In this document: one piece after another, positions 10,547 through 22,700 of the stretch | Layout: every line of letters begins with the position of its first letter | Numbering within the stretch: the first letter of the stretch is position 1 | NCBI GenBank assembly: GCA_003255065.1 | Contig: QAOA01007670.1 | Span: 496,001-560,000 of the forward strand | Length of the DNA: 64,000 nucleotides | Source of the DNA: Cercis canadensis | Lineage: Eukaryota; Streptophyta; Magnoliopsida; Fabales; Fabaceae | Direction of reading: 5' to 3' | Notes under the pieces: model-generated | Database searches by the model: none | Seen by the model: the letters and a program-made list of their open reading frames with translations, nothing else | Told to the model about the DNA's origin: nothing | Made by a program: the position numbers and the translations under genes

Positions 10547-13541
10547 TGACAAGGTTTTATTCTTCTGATGACGAAGAATACTTCTCCTAAGGAGTTAGAA
10601 CAGTTATGTAAAAGCAAAGTGAAGCTGCATGAGAAGCTTTGGAGTTGAACAAGTTTGTTATGTTTTGAAATATGAGTACTATTAATTATATACTTGCTGG
10701 TATTGGTACAAATCCAAAACTTGACATGTATGTTCAATTTAAATTAGTATCGTTGATGATCCATATGAGTTGGCTTTATAGTATAGCGAGAGAGAAAATA
10801 AAAACAATATTAATATATAAATCGAAAAACTAGTAAACCGATGGCTATGAAATTGAGACTAGTACAAATTCTCGTCCACCTAAAAAATTACATTTTCTTC
10901 ATAAATGTTTATCATCCACAATAATTTCCCTGAACTTCGGTGAAGTTGTTGCTGAAGACACTGCTCCCCAACGAGGACAAAAGGCAAAGATTTCCCAACT
11001 ATAAAGAAGCTGGCTACATTTTGGTATGTCTAGTTCAACATCCTCTCAAGCAAAAAATTGGAACTTTACTAACAAACAAAGATAAGTCACAAATAAACAA
11101 TGTAGTACAAGTACATTTCTAATCAGTGGCAAATTTTTTACAGACCTCACAGAATTCAAGATGAGCTTCTGAAAGCCAATAGTTAGGTGCATTCTATGCT
11201 ACCACACCGAAAGTATGCAACATACATTTTCCATTTTTTTCATCTATGAACTAAAATTCACTACCAGTCTAAATTGGGTAGTGTGACTTCTATCAGGAGA
11301 TAAACGTATAGGCCAGAAATAAATAAATAAAATCAAAATTAAATACCATGTCAGAAGCGTAATTAACCACAGAACATCGAGAAAGTTAGGAATACCTATT
11401 AATTAAACCAAAACTAATCATCTAGGCACGGCCTCCAGCAGGGCACACGTAACAGACAGGCATAGGGTGTGCTGGAGTATATAAACAAAGTTTTAACATA
11501 AAAGTGCCATGTACTATTGTAAGTTCATTTTTGCCACTGGCAGGATGCTTTTGGTTAATTCTGTCCTTACTGCCATTACTATCTTTTTGATGCATGGAGA
11601 TCTCATTCCAAAGGTAATAAACATCATTAAAGACACTATAATTAGATAGGGGAATAATCCTTTGCTTTTCCAAAATAAATGAAACCATCTTCCTTTGCAG
11701 AACATAAGTTGTAAGCCAAAGCTAGTCTGAAAATTAGTAAATGGTGATTGAGACCCTTCGGTCAAGAGTAATTGTAGAGAATTACCTTAAAACACAGACT
11801 ATAATTGATAGTAATATAGTTATATTTGAAAGCCTATCCTCATGTTCATGGAAAACACTGGTTAAGGAAGATAGATCAAAAGGGTTTGACCTAGCAAGTA
11901 GGTAGAGAGTATGATATAAACTTGTGGCAGGATAAATGGGTTGCTTACTAGGTTTGTGAGGAATAAAAATCCACAGGCGAGTTTCTTTTCTTTTCCTTAA
12001 TGTTAAGGACGTGGGTCGGAACTCTTCTAAGCTTGCTAAATATCTTCCTTAATGGATTACATTAAAAAAATAAAGTAAGAAAGGAGGTTCCCTACCTATT
12101 ACCTTACAAGTTTAAGATGTTACTTTCATTCTTCAAATCCTTTTAGCATGAAAGCCATCCATACTTGGCATCTGCATTAACAGTTGAAGCCCCAGTTTCA
12201 GCTGCTACTCCACAACACGTGCCATCTAGTGGAAATGCTTAAGGAAGTCAAACTTGACATAATTTATCAGGAAGAAAACCTAGCACCAAACATTTTGGCA
12301 GAGGCTCCTCTGATGGGTTTGTAACTTTGTAGAATTGCCAAGACATTTAATAGGGGAAGTGGAATGGGATAAAAGCCACTACCACACTGCTGTTCTAAAG
12401 GGTTACAGATTTGCTGAACATGGGATGTAGCTCCTAGGTGCACTTTTTTATGCAATAAGGATTAATATGCTCATATGCTAGTGAAACTTCTATTTTTGAC
12501 GAATTTTCCTCCAGTCTGTACACAGTAGCACTAGCCCAAATAAGGATCTCAAAAGCTTTTATACGCAAACAAGATCACCAAATCCAGAAACAATTGTAAA
12601 AAATTATAGAAAATCTGTTCAACCTCCTAATTAAAGATAGCACCTATGTAAATCCATATACAACAAGCATGCCCATACAAAATCATATCTGCTAGGCCTA
12701 AATTGTCTGCAGACTGAAACTTCAGAAGAATTTAATCCTCATTCTCTTTTATATATCACATATAACTGAACGGCTGAGTCTTTCATTGAATAAAAAAAAA
12801 AGAAACAGAACAATTTGCAAAAGGGGACTGCAGGGGAAAGATGAGACAAAGCACAAATTAACTCAACCAATTAGGCAGTAACTTTCAGCTATATATCACC
12901 TTTTGCTGTGAAGTATATGTTGCTTTTTAAAATTTTGGAATGCCAAATTTTTAGTGTAATGTCCTCTCTATTATACTGATTTTTCTTCATTTCACTTCTT
13001 GCATTACTCTAACAGTACATGACTGGCTCTTTCAATTTAAATGATTATGCATAGGGAATACCCCTGCTTCTTTTCTTATATTAAAATATAAAACCATGAG
13101 GAGTTGCGATCCTTCCTAAGTTGAATATATCAAGGTCATAAGGCTCGAGGATATGCTACAGCCCCACCAATTTGAATTGCAGTATTAGGAAGGTCAAATT
13201 GGTTGTGTTTTTTTCTCCACCAGAGTCAAATTCATATTGAATCTCCCAATTCAGGAGCCTCATAAGTGCTTCTATGGATTAGCTTGCTGTTTACAACTTT
13301 CTTTTATGTCACATTTACCTCTTCAACATTTTATAAGATTAAAATCTTTTTCATCACAAAGATTTAAAGACAATCTAAAAGCTTTCATAGCATAATTGGG
13401 AATATGTCCTTGAAAATACTAACATAACATCTCAAGCCTATAATGTCAACAAAATGCTAGATATCCAGCAGCAATATAAAGCACCCTCAAATTCAAGCAT
13501 CAAACAAGAGTAAACATAACAAAGACACAACTAAGTACCAA
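10547..13541. other. Intergenic region / possible SmB 3' transcript tail
   Basis: About 3 kb between the F-box pseudogene and SmB. No gene supported. On the minus strand an open stretch at about 10910-11030 (LYSWEIFAFCPRWGAVSS) and another at 11422-11688 (ending YVCPAGGRA) read through but match no family I recognise and lack convincing splice sites. The first few hundred bases downstream of 13542 are presumably SmB 3'UTR. Confidence 0.4.
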
Positions 13542-14390
13542 TTACTGCTGTTGCTGATTCTGAGGGTTTGGTGGAGGGGGCATGCCCGGCCGAGGAGGTC
13601 CATAAACAGGAACAGCACCGCCAGGAGGAGGTGGCATCCCAGGACGAGGGGGAGGTGGAGCTGGCATTCCAGGACGAGGGGGAGGTGGTGGTCCTCTCAC
13701 CATCTGTCCAGGTGGCGGTGGTCCCATGGGTCTCTGACCATACTGCGGCGGCGGCATGGGGAATGGCTGCGGTGGACCTCCACCCGGTCTTCCAGTCTGA
13801 TATTGCCCAGGTGGACCTGGAGGTGGCGGTCCCCTCGCCATCGGCGGTGGAGCCTGCCCAGGATAACCCGACATTTGTCCAGGAGGCCGCAACACCGGCG
13901 CATTAGGCGGATACGAAACTGGCGGCGCTGACAGCTGCGGCGGACGCGAGATCTGCGGCTGCATCATCCCAGGAGCAGGGCCACCAACTCCGCGAACCGG
14001 ACCAGCAAGACCAGGCTGTGCCTGAACTACAGCAGGTGTCGGAATTCCCCTACCGGCAGCACGACCAATACCGGGTCCAGCCAAAGCAGCAGCATTGACA
14101 GCCTTAGCACGAGACTCTTCAGGAGGTGGTGGGCCCTCGACGGTCATGGAAATCACCTCCTCGCCGCGGAGAAGAACGAGGCCAAGAGTTCGACGGTCCT
14201 CGCGCTCTTCGTTGGTCTTCTTGCCCTTTGCAGGTGGAAGCTTCCGGAACTCTTCGCAGTCGCCGATGACGAGATTCATGTGGCGATCGAAAGCCATGAA
14301 CTTTCCGACAAGCTGGCGACCATCTTGGATGGTAACCCGCATGCGGTAGTTTATGTATTGAAGCATCTTCGAACTCTTCGACATCGACAT
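13542..14390 (-). CDS. SMB: Small nuclear ribonucleoprotein-associated protein B (SmB/B')
   Basis: Uninterrupted frame of 282 residues. The N-terminus [20 protein letters not shown] is the canonical SmB start and decides the ATG at 14390. Sm fold: Sm1 motif [20 protein letters not shown] with [10 protein letters not shown] (about residues 18-48), a Lys-rich loop ([14 protein letters not shown]), then the Sm2 motif [14 protein letters not shown] (about 69-82). The rest is a low-complexity Pro/Gly/Met tail with many PPPPRPGMP-like repeats, binding sites for WW/GYF-domain splicing proteins in the family. It is a core subunit of the heptameric Sm ring on U1, U2, U4 and U5 snRNAs in the nucleus. 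The coding region is GC-rich against an AT-rich background, which explains the long spurious frames on the other strand. Promoter carries a telo-box. Confidence 0.96.
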   Translation of the reverse strand: MSMSKSSKMLQYINYRMRVTIQDGRQLVGKFMAFDRHMNLVIGDCEEFRKLPPAKGKKTNEEREDRRTLGLVLLRGEEVISMTVEGPPPPEESRAKAVNAAALAGPGIGRAAGRGIPTPAVVQAQPGLAGPVRGVGGPAPGMMQPQISRPPQLSAPPVSYPPNAPVLRPPGQMSGYPGQAPPPMARGPPPPGPPGQYQTGRPGGGPPQPFPMPPPQYGQRPMGPPPPGQMVRGPPPPPRPGMPAPPPPRPGMPPPPGGAVPVYGPPRPGMPPPPNPQNQQQQ

Positions 14391-14481
14391 TGTGGCGATT
14401 CAACTGTGAAATCAATCCCTTTCTTCTCCCACTGCGTCTCCGTTTGAAGGAAGAAGGAGGAGGAGCAAGAGCTGGGGAATG

Positions 14482-14490
14482 CTAGGGTTT
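14482..14490 (-). promoter_or_regulatory. Telo-box upstream of SmB
   Basis: Reads AAACCCTAG on the minus strand, about 92 bases before the SmB start codon. Such motifs are common in leaders/promoters of plant translation and RNA-processing genes and are tied to expression in dividing cells. Motif seen; role inferred. Confidence 0.5.
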
Positions 14491-14529
14491 TAGAAAAATT
14501 GGGATTTTAGGGCCGAACGAGATTTGGGC

Positions 14530-16144
14530 GCGGGATGGGTTACACTGCGATTTGGATTAATATAGTGACCCGACCCCATCAAGTTTCCGACCCGGCTTTC
14601 TCCACGAGAATTACTAAATTAATATTTAAGTGTGATGGTTTTACTCTACTCTATATCAATTTTCATCTATTAAAAAAATTGTTTTAACAAGCATAAATAT
14701 CTAAAGTAAAATAGAAGTAAACAAGATACAAAAATAAAAATAAAAAATTAGAAGTAAACATATTAATGCTATCAATACTATTTTGTTAAAATAAATAATG
14801 ATATTCAATTCAAAAATTATTAATATTCTTAAAATGTCTACTTTTTTCGTAGGAGTTCCAACCCAATAAATCCTCTTTGTTACACATGGTGACTGAGAAG
14901 NGAAGTGCGTCAACTATTTTGAGAATGATAGATTTCAAATGGATAAATTAATTTATAACTGCAAAAACAAGATAATATATAGGCAAAGAACATTCAAGCT
15001 TGGAGTTGGAGCATCGCATTTGGATTGTCCAAACAAAAAACCAAGAATGCACTAAACTTTTGAGGTATTAATTGATGTGATATATAATTTGAGTTATAAA
15101 AAGAAAGTTTAAATGTATTCATTTAAACTCAAATTGTGATATTATTTTGACCTACACTTGTCACACTAGCCCAGTTGGCTAAGGAACCAAGGCAGAAACT
15201 AGAAAGCTCTATTTAGAGGGACAAAAACCTGAATGACCAAGTGTTGTGCAATGTGAGTAGGAAAACACCAAAATTTCAAATGACATAAATCTCTCAATTC
15301 AAGGTCCATCTATAGTGTGTTTATTTTCTTCATCTAACATATTAAATAAATATGTATGTGATACCTTCTTGACATAATAATATAATAATTATTGATGTAA
15401 AAAATATTTAATTTTTTAAAAAATAAATGACCAAAATTAAATGTTTTCACATCAATAATAATTAATACTGTTATATTATAAAAGTATGACATACTTTTTT
15501 AATATGTGAGAAATGTCTAAATTTCTATAGTCAAACATAAAACTAATAAAATTTATTAAGAAACTGATAAACTTGATCGCAACTATTCAATAAACAAGAG
15601 AGATATGCTAATAACAAGTAAAAATGAAAAATAATCAAGAAATAAAAAATTTATTACTTATAGAATGGTTAATTAATACACGAAATAAAAATCATAGAAT
15701 CGGATTGGAGGCCTTTGTCCATAGTTAAGTGTAGTGTTTAGAGCCATAATTTAACTAAACCTAAAGTCACTTAATTAATTAATTAATTTAATTTGGCTCA
15801 CAATTATAAGCTAAATGTACCATTATTCTTACATGATTGGTTCCACAAAATATTAATTGAAATTAATAACTTTCTAGCCATTCTATTGTTATTGAAATAT
15901 TCAGTTCGGTTTAGCTAATTATTGTGTTTCTTGAAGCAAAATTAGCATAGAAAGAATTTTATCTTATTAACCTCGAAACCTTCTCAAATGACCAAATAGA
16001 ATACTCATTGAAAATTATTAAAAAAAATTAGTTTTTGTCACTTGACACCAAATAATTTCGTCGCCAAATTCTGCAGATTTTCTCACTGCCTCACTCTCTC
16101 ACTATTCCTATTTTCCAAACTCTGCAGATTTTCTCTCCCTGAGA
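14530..16144. other. Intergenic AT-rich DNA with a MITE
   Basis: Holds one unresolved base at 14901 and a MITE-like inverted repeat at 15322-15517 (listed separately). TTAATTAATTAATTAA occurs near 15774-15789. No gene supported apart from the leader of the small gene at its right end, where CTGCAGATTTTCTC occurs twice (near 16071 and 16123). Confidence 0.45.
15322..15517. mobile_element. MITE, AT-rich palindromic family (copy 1)
   Basis: Inverted repeat: the left end (AACATATTAAATAAATATG followed by TATGTGATACC) mirrors the right end (AAGTATGACATAC with TTTTTTAATATGTGAGAAATG). The middle carries ATTATTGATGTAAAAA and TTTTCACATCAATAAT as a second mirrored pair. The same elements recur at 17177-17352, so this is a family and not a chance palindrome. 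Ends are approximate; no clear target duplication. Confidence 0.5.
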
Positions 16145-16543
16145 ATGTCTCGCCCCAACTCACAAGAAAAGGTCTTGGGTCAAGTTTCTGACACAACGGA
16201 GATGGAATCCCTCAAAGGAGAAGTGGGTTCTACGCTGAAGAGAGAAACTGAAAATACCCAGAAATCAATGCCTTCGGTTGGTGATGGGTTTTTGAAGAAG
16301 AGAAGATTGGAGAGCAAGAAAGAACCAGAAATGGGTAACGCTGAAACCCAAGATATCGATACAAAGAAGGTTTTGTATGATTGGAGGAAAAAGAAGAATG
16401 AGAAGCAAAGAGAAGCTGCACAACTTGAACTTGAACAGGTCAAGAACACCGCTGGTTTTGAGCACAACAGGGAGGCCATGAGAGAATTTGAAATCTTGCT
16501 TTCTGGGTCTCCTAAGTCTGATGATATCAATAGGCAAGATTGA
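16145..16543 (+). CDS. Small Lys/Glu-rich protein of unknown function
   Basis: Single-exon frame of 132 residues starting MSRPNSQEKVLGQVSDTTEM. I do not recognise the family. It is hydrophilic, with no signal peptide or membrane span. Residues about 50-60 (LKKRRLESKKEP) form a basic cluster that could be a nuclear localisation signal. A predicted helix/coiled coil rich in Lys, Glu and Gln follows (KKVLYDWRKKKNEKQREAAQ, about 75-94), then LEQVKNTAGFEHNREAMREF and EILLSGSP. The leader is short and CT-rich and the downstream region to about 16800 looks like a plant 3'UTR. Coding bias and acidic/basic patterning favour a real gene over chance; a conserved small nuclear protein is possible but unproven. 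Confidence 0.6.
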   Translation: MSRPNSQEKVLGQVSDTTEMESLKGEVGSTLKRETENTQKSMPSVGDGFLKKRRLESKKEPEMGNAETQDIDTKKVLYDWRKKKNEKQREAAQLELEQVKNTAGFEHNREAMREFEILLSGSPKSDDINRQD

Positions 16544-18240
16544 TATTGTGGTTATAGGATCTCTTCTGTTCGGAGCATGAAGGGTTTAGTTTGAAGATAA
16601 AAGATGGCAACTCGAAGATGAAGAGGACAGTTCTCTGTCATCATCTGCTTATTCTGCAATTCTGAATATTTCTTTATTCTTTCTTGTAAGTGTTAAACAG
16701 TCTTGTCCAGCTATATACATTGTGTAATTAGTAGAAAATTATTTCCTTCTTGTAATTTCAAGCTTTGATTTCATATTTTCTGTATGTAAAGATTTTGGAG
16801 TTTCTTTACAAACGTTGCTCTTGGAACACAAAAAGTAACATGAATGTGGAACCTGGATGTAGAGCTAAAATACTTCAATTTTGATCATTATTCTTACTTC
16901 AATTTTTCTCTATAAACCAGAAATTATTTTGTTTTTGGTCATCAAAACAAAAACATATTTAAAGGCCCTTTTTTCTCCATTATGGCATTATGTATGTAGC
17001 ACTTGGATGCTGGCTGGTGCCCTTGAGTCAGGCCTATATGGTATATATTCAGGGTTCCTCCAGTCATATAGCAGTGTGAATCTGCAGCATTCAGATCAAA
17101 ATTACTTCTGGTAACGCATTGCTATTATGATTTCATATAGTTTATTGAATTGAGATGTATGAGTAATATTTATTTAAATAACATTTCTCACATACTAAAT
17201 ATGTATATGATATTTTTTTGACGAGGCAACATCAATCACTATTGATATTGAAGCATTTAATCTTAGTCGTTTATTTTTTAATGACCAAGATTAAATTATT
17301 TTCACATCAAAGGTTATTATTCTGTCACATAAAAAATATATCACAAACATTCATAGTATAATAGAACCATCCTTATTTAAATTATATAACTATTCTTTTT
17401 TTCAATGTTTCGGAAATTGGATTTTTCTTAGAGTCCCTACATTTCTTACTAAATGTAAATAGGTAATATTTTTTTTTGGACATAAAGTAATTAAAGAGGT
17501 GAGTTTATTCTTAATGTTTGATAATAAGCTTGGTTGAAAGAGAAACGATAGAGAGTAAAGTATAATTAGATATTAAATTTCTAAGTTAATGATATTTTAA
17601 TATGTTGTCTTAGTTAATTATCTATTAGTAATAGGTGTACTTAGAATGACTTTCTTATAATTCTTTTTTAATAAGTAAGCATAAAGATGAGATTTAAATT
17701 TTTAGAAAATATTATTAAGACACTAAAAAGGGGAAGTTCTCTCTTCCATGGGGGTATAAATTAAGGGTAATGCTTCCTAACTGTTTATAACACATTTAGA
17801 CCACAAATTAATGTGAATTTCATCAAAATAACTATGTGTTTGGGTTTACAAGGAAAACTCCACGATTAATATATTGCATATAAATTTATTTTATTATATA
17901 TATTAACATTAATTTATTCTTTTTGTATAATAAATAGTTTAAAGTGAGGGAGACTATCCCATTTTAAGGTTATGGTATGTATAGACTTAATAGAGACTTA
18001 TAGTGGTATTTACATATCACTTATCAAGAGAGACTAAACCTTATAAGTGAAGTATTTTGATTTTTACGTACTAAACCAACTCTCCTTGGTAACATCAATT
18101 TATTCTATAATTTGCTGGTCTCAAATTTTTTGAGAAAAAAATTTCTAAGAGGTTAGTAAAGTTCATGCTATAGACAGTGAAAAAACAATAGATAAAAGAA
18201 GTACGATAATTTTATATTATTTTATAGAATATTATTATTA
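16544..18240. other. Intergenic region
   Basis: 3'UTR of the small gene, then AT-rich spacer holding the second copy of a MITE family (17177-17352). No further gene supported; the open frame near 16881-17114 has no family features. Confidence 0.45.
17177..17352. mobile_element. MITE, AT-rich palindromic family (copy 2)
   Basis: Shares with 15322-15517 the end CATTTCTCACATACTAAATA, the internal TCAATCACTATTGATATTG region, AATGACCAAGATTAAAT and TTTTCACATCAAAGG. The right end (CACATAAAAAATATATCACA) mirrors the left. The two copies flank the small gene at 16145-16543. Confidence 0.5.
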
Positions 18241-18737
18241 GATTTAAATATATTGTAGGTCTATGTAGTTTTGACGAATTTTAAATCAAATATCTATAGT
18301 TTTTTATTTTTTATTTTTGGGTTCTTATAGTTTGAAATTTTTTTAATTGGGTCTCTGCCGTCATTCCCGATTATAAATCCATCAATTTAGTGTTAACATG
18401 TCAAACAACTTCTCTATGTGACAATAAAAGAAACTGATGTGGTGCTAAAATAGCACAAAAATTGTCACCTCATCAACTTTTTTATGCCCTTTTTTGAGCT
18501 AAAATTTGATGAAATGGTAATTTTTGTGTCACTTTGGCACCACGTTAACTTCTTTTATTACCACATAGACAAGTCATTTGCTATGTTAGCACTAAACTGA
18601 CAGAATTATAATAGGGTAATAGCAATGACCTAATTAAAAAAAATTTAAACTATACAGATCCCAAAAGAAAAAATAAAATTATAAGGATCTAATTTAAAAT
18701 TTGTTCAAACTATAAAAGTCTGCAATACATTTAAACC
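18241..18737. mobile_element. Mutator-like MITE, 497 bp, nearly full-length inverted repeat
   Basis: Both halves are reverse complements over about 240 bases at roughly 75-80% by eye: left GATTTAAATATATTGTAGG mirrors right CTGCAATACATTTAAACC. Flanks read TTATTATTA (18232-18240) and TTATTATTT (18738-18746), an 8/9 match, as expected of a 9-bp Mutator-type target duplication. No coding capacity. It lies about 1 kb upstream of GPT. Confidence 0.75.
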
Positions 18738-19769
18738 TTATTATTTTAGGATTTTTTTTGGTAACTTTATTTTAGGATTATTGATATGGTGTCACTCACA
18801 GTACCAACTACCAACCAACCTCTTCCATTTTATTTTAATTTTGAATTACATTTATAAATCCTAAAATTAGCAATAAAATTAGATAAAATAACTTAAATAA
18901 AGCATATATTAAAATTAAAATCCTTGAATTTTTCTTTTTGGTATAAAAAAGCCTTGAATTTTGATGGGCTCAAAAGCTTTACCAAACGTGTGAACTTGAC
19001 CATGAACCAAATTACAAAATTTCGGTAGTGATTAGCAAATAATAATAATAAAATATATATGTATATATATATATATAGCAAGAATGAAGTGGCAAGGAAA
19101 CATTGGTTAGAACAACCACAAAATGCAATACCCCAGCACACATTATTATTGCTTCCTCTGAACAAACTTTCTTCTGTGAAGCCCTTTTCAATAGGGGAAG
19201 TTGATCCAATACTTTATTGCAAAAAGATGTACTGTACACGAGAATTGGTGACTTATATTGGTCCGAGATCTCCAAGAAGACCCCTTTTGTAGATTTCAAA
19301 GCCAACAAAACACTCCCTTTTACCAAACACCTCCGCCACCGGACAAACAGAGTCGTACCAAGTTGTTTAAGCAAGCAACAAAAAAAAAACTCTCTCTACT
19401 ATCTCTTATGCTTGTGACCATATTTTAGTACTTTTCTAATAAGGAATCAAAGGTATCATTCCGTAAATTTACCATCATTTGTGCTTAATTTTTTATAATA
19501 AATAATAATTTACCATATTTTTCGGTTTTTGCAGTAATTTCAATTGCATAAACCTTTCAATATCTTAGGGGGCATTGGGTCAAAAGAGCCAGATCGCAGA
19601 CATCCTTATATTGGAGTCCTCTGGTTCCTGAGTTCCGTATCAGACTCTGACAAGAGATCTCTGATTTATTTTTGGCCCTTGCGTTCACGTTTGAGCCTTT
19701 TTCTTCAATAATTTAGCAACCCATTAAGGTTTCTGGTCGAAAAGTTTAGATTTTTCGATTTTATTCACC
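18738..19769. promoter_or_regulatory. GPT upstream region and leader
   Basis: Contains an AT microsatellite (about 19053-19077) and, from about 19600, the probable GPT 5'UTR. Overlapping open frames of 60-120 codons at 19012-19417 on both strands match nothing I recognise and are treated as non-coding. Confidence 0.4.
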
Positions 19770-22700
19770 ATGATTTGCTCAGTGAAGCAACCTGGGATAG
19801 CGATCAGTGGCTCTGATATTGTTTTTCGGAAAAAATATGGAAACCCAGTTCAGCAATGGTCGCCTTTACCTTCTCTTCCAAGGGAACAAACCCAGAGATC
19901 CCTTGTTTCAGTGCAAAATGTTTCAGTTCAAAGACCTTTGCACCTATCTTCTGTTGGGAATTTTGGATCGGTGAAACGTCAACGAAATTTGATCGCTTGT
20001 GAAGCTTACGAGGCAGACCGATCAGAGCCCATTGAGTCACAGGCGCCATCAGAGGCAGCTAAGAAGGTGAAAATTGGGATATACTTTGCAACCTGGTGGG
20101 CTCTGAATGTGGTGTTTAATATTTATAACAAGAAGGTTCTGAATGCGTATCCCTACCCTTGGCTTACTTCAACTCTCTCACTTGCATGTGGGTCTCTCAT
20201 GATGTTGATCTCTTGGGCCACGAGGTTAGCTGAGGCGCCAAAGACTGATTTTGAGTTTTGGAAGACTTTGTTCCCGGTGAGTGAATGGGGATTGTTTGTT
20301 TGCTGGGAAAATTGAGGGGAGAAAGGGAAAACGATGTTTTTGTTCATATGCTATATGTTCTGGAAAAGTTGTTTTCAGGCAGTTTTGGACATAAAAGGAT
20401 GAGCTTTATTCTGAAGAAATTTGTTCTTATATGGTTTTATTTCATATGAATATAAACAGACTAAAATTTACTACAATTAAATTAAGTAGCTGAACTAGTT
20501 TGTGTTTAGTTGAGATTTTTGTTGTTCAATTTTGGGAGTGTATTTCACTTGAGCTGGACAAGGTAACCAACAAAATTTTATATTCTTCTCTGTGTTTGTA
20601 TGTTTGTGTGATTCAAATGGGTTTTTTTCTTTATTTTGTCAACGGATAGTGACCTTAGTGTTTGCTGTTTTTCTTATAGGTTGCTATTGCACATACAATT
20701 GGACATGTAGCTGCAACGGTTAGTATGTCGAAAGTTGCAGTTTCATTCACCCATATCATCAAGAGTGGTGAGCCTGCTTTTAGTGTGTTGGTTTCCAGAT
20801 TTCTTTTGGGTGAGACATTCCCAGTGCCAGTCTATCTGTCCCTAGTTCCAATTATCGGTGGTTGCGCTCTTGCTGCTGTGACTGAGCTCAATTTCAATAT
20901 GATTGGTAATGAAGCTAACTTTTATTTTGAGAACCTTTTCTTAACTGCATTCTGTTTCTTCTTTTTTCTATCCTGCTGCTGAAAACAGTGAGAAGTTGGA
21001 GATAGTAGGATAAACTGAATTGAACTTTGGATTCAACTTCAGAAAGCAGAGTTTATGTCTAATTGATTGAGTTGGCAATATGACATGTTTTCCCTTTTTT
21101 ATCAACTTGCCTTTACTGGTCTTCTAAGGCTGTGCTTGCTTTATTCTAATCACCAAAAGGCGAGGGTGGTTTACCATGATTTTCTTGGATAATTATGTGT
21201 CGTAATGAATTTTACATTATTTTGCTGTAAGGAGTTCTTTTAGTTCCTCCTGACTAATTTTTTAACTGTTTGCTGCAGGTTTTATGGGGGCTATGATTTC
21301 TAATTTGGCATTCGTATTTCGAAACATTTTTTCAAAAAAGGGGATGAAGGGGAAGTCTGTTAGTGGAATGAACTACTATGCTTGTTTGTCTATATTGTCT
21401 CTCATTATTCTCACACCATTCGCAATTGCTGTGGAGGGACCGCAGATGTGGGCAGCTGGATGGAAAACAGCCCTTTCTCAAATTGGACCACAATTCATAT
21501 GGTAATTACAAGATAAATATTGAGTCTGATGTATTCCCTATTGTGTTTGTTTATACACTTGTGCTCTTCTTCATCTTATGCATCTCTATTTCCACGGTCG
21601 AAAGCTGATATCTGGAAAAGTTCATAATATTCAATTAGGTTCATCTCATATTTTCCTTTGAGGTAATACATAAATATTTCATATTACCTAAATTGTTGCT
21701 TCTGTAATTGATAGTTTCTAGCATTTCACCTTTTGTATGTTAAGCAAGTCAAATTTTTTCTAGAGATGTCTGGGATCTCCATGATGGATGCATATAATGA
21801 AGTGATAATACTTGAGGGCCCAAAATTTGAGGGCCTCATAGCTTGTCTGTGAAGGAGCATTAGACATGCGATTGAGTACCTAATTCTTAATATACTCCAA
21901 AATTAGAATGAAGGAATCTTAGCTGCTAATTGTGAAGTTGATGATATGTGCCTGACCTTTTGAAACATTATCTTGTATATAATTTCATAGATCTTTTCAA
22001 ATACACCATATTTCTGTTTTTCTTTTTTGTTGCACATCAGTTCTACACAATTTTGTGGCAGAAAATCTCTCTTCATTTTTTGTTTGGATTTGAGTGATTT
22101 GTTGTTCTTATCCTTTATCTTGTTTTGGTTATTAAAACTTCTCTATTTCTCCATGTTATCATTAAGTGTATGGCTTTTAATTGTACACAACAGGTGGGTG
22201 GCGGCTCAGAGCGTGTTCTATCATCTGTATAACCAGGTGTCATACATGTCTCTGGACGAGATCTCTCCCCTGACATTTAGCATTGGAAACACCATGAAAC
22301 GTATATCTGTCATAGTCTCATCAATCATCATCTTCCACACACCAGTTCAGCCCGTCAATGCTCTAGGAGCTGCTATCGCAGTCCTTGGAACCTTCTTGTA
22401 TTCACAGGTATTTCCAAGTCAAGCATGCTATTTTAGTATTATTGATAGCTCTCATTGTTTGATAACAACTGTGCACTTTGGCCATATATTATATCCTAAT
22501 GGAAGTAAAGAAAAGAAAAGGAGAATAGCTATTTTGTCTTTGGAACATTCTAAAATCATGCTTACAGTATTTTCTATTATAATTTGGGGGATCCTTTGCT
22601 GGAAGTGTGTTAATGTGAGTTTATTTAGAGGCTTATTATAACAGTGACATAGACTGCAGTGTCAAAGTAATGCTATATCCACAAACAAAATACAAAAATT

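Noticed and set aside
11422-11765. Minus-strand frames downstream of SmB
   Set aside because: Two overlapping frames without domains; no acceptor/donor pair links them to SmB.
13551-14349. Long Arg/Ser/Trp-rich open frames on both strands over SmB
   Set aside because: They are other frames of the GC-rich proline-repeat tail and Sm domain of SmB; their composition follows the repeat.
15165-15260. TAGCCCAGTTGGCTAAGGA resembles a tRNA/SINE A box
   Set aside because: No B box at the expected distance and no A tail or target duplication.
19012-19417. Overlapping frames of 66-120 codons upstream of GPT
   Set aside because: No recognisable domain, a minus frame ending in a TA-repeat tail, and no splice context; treated as promoter DNA.
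22027-22641. 204-codon frame across GPT exon 4
   Set aside because: Only 22194-22407 is exon; the rest is intron reading on both sides, shown by splice sites and family alignment.
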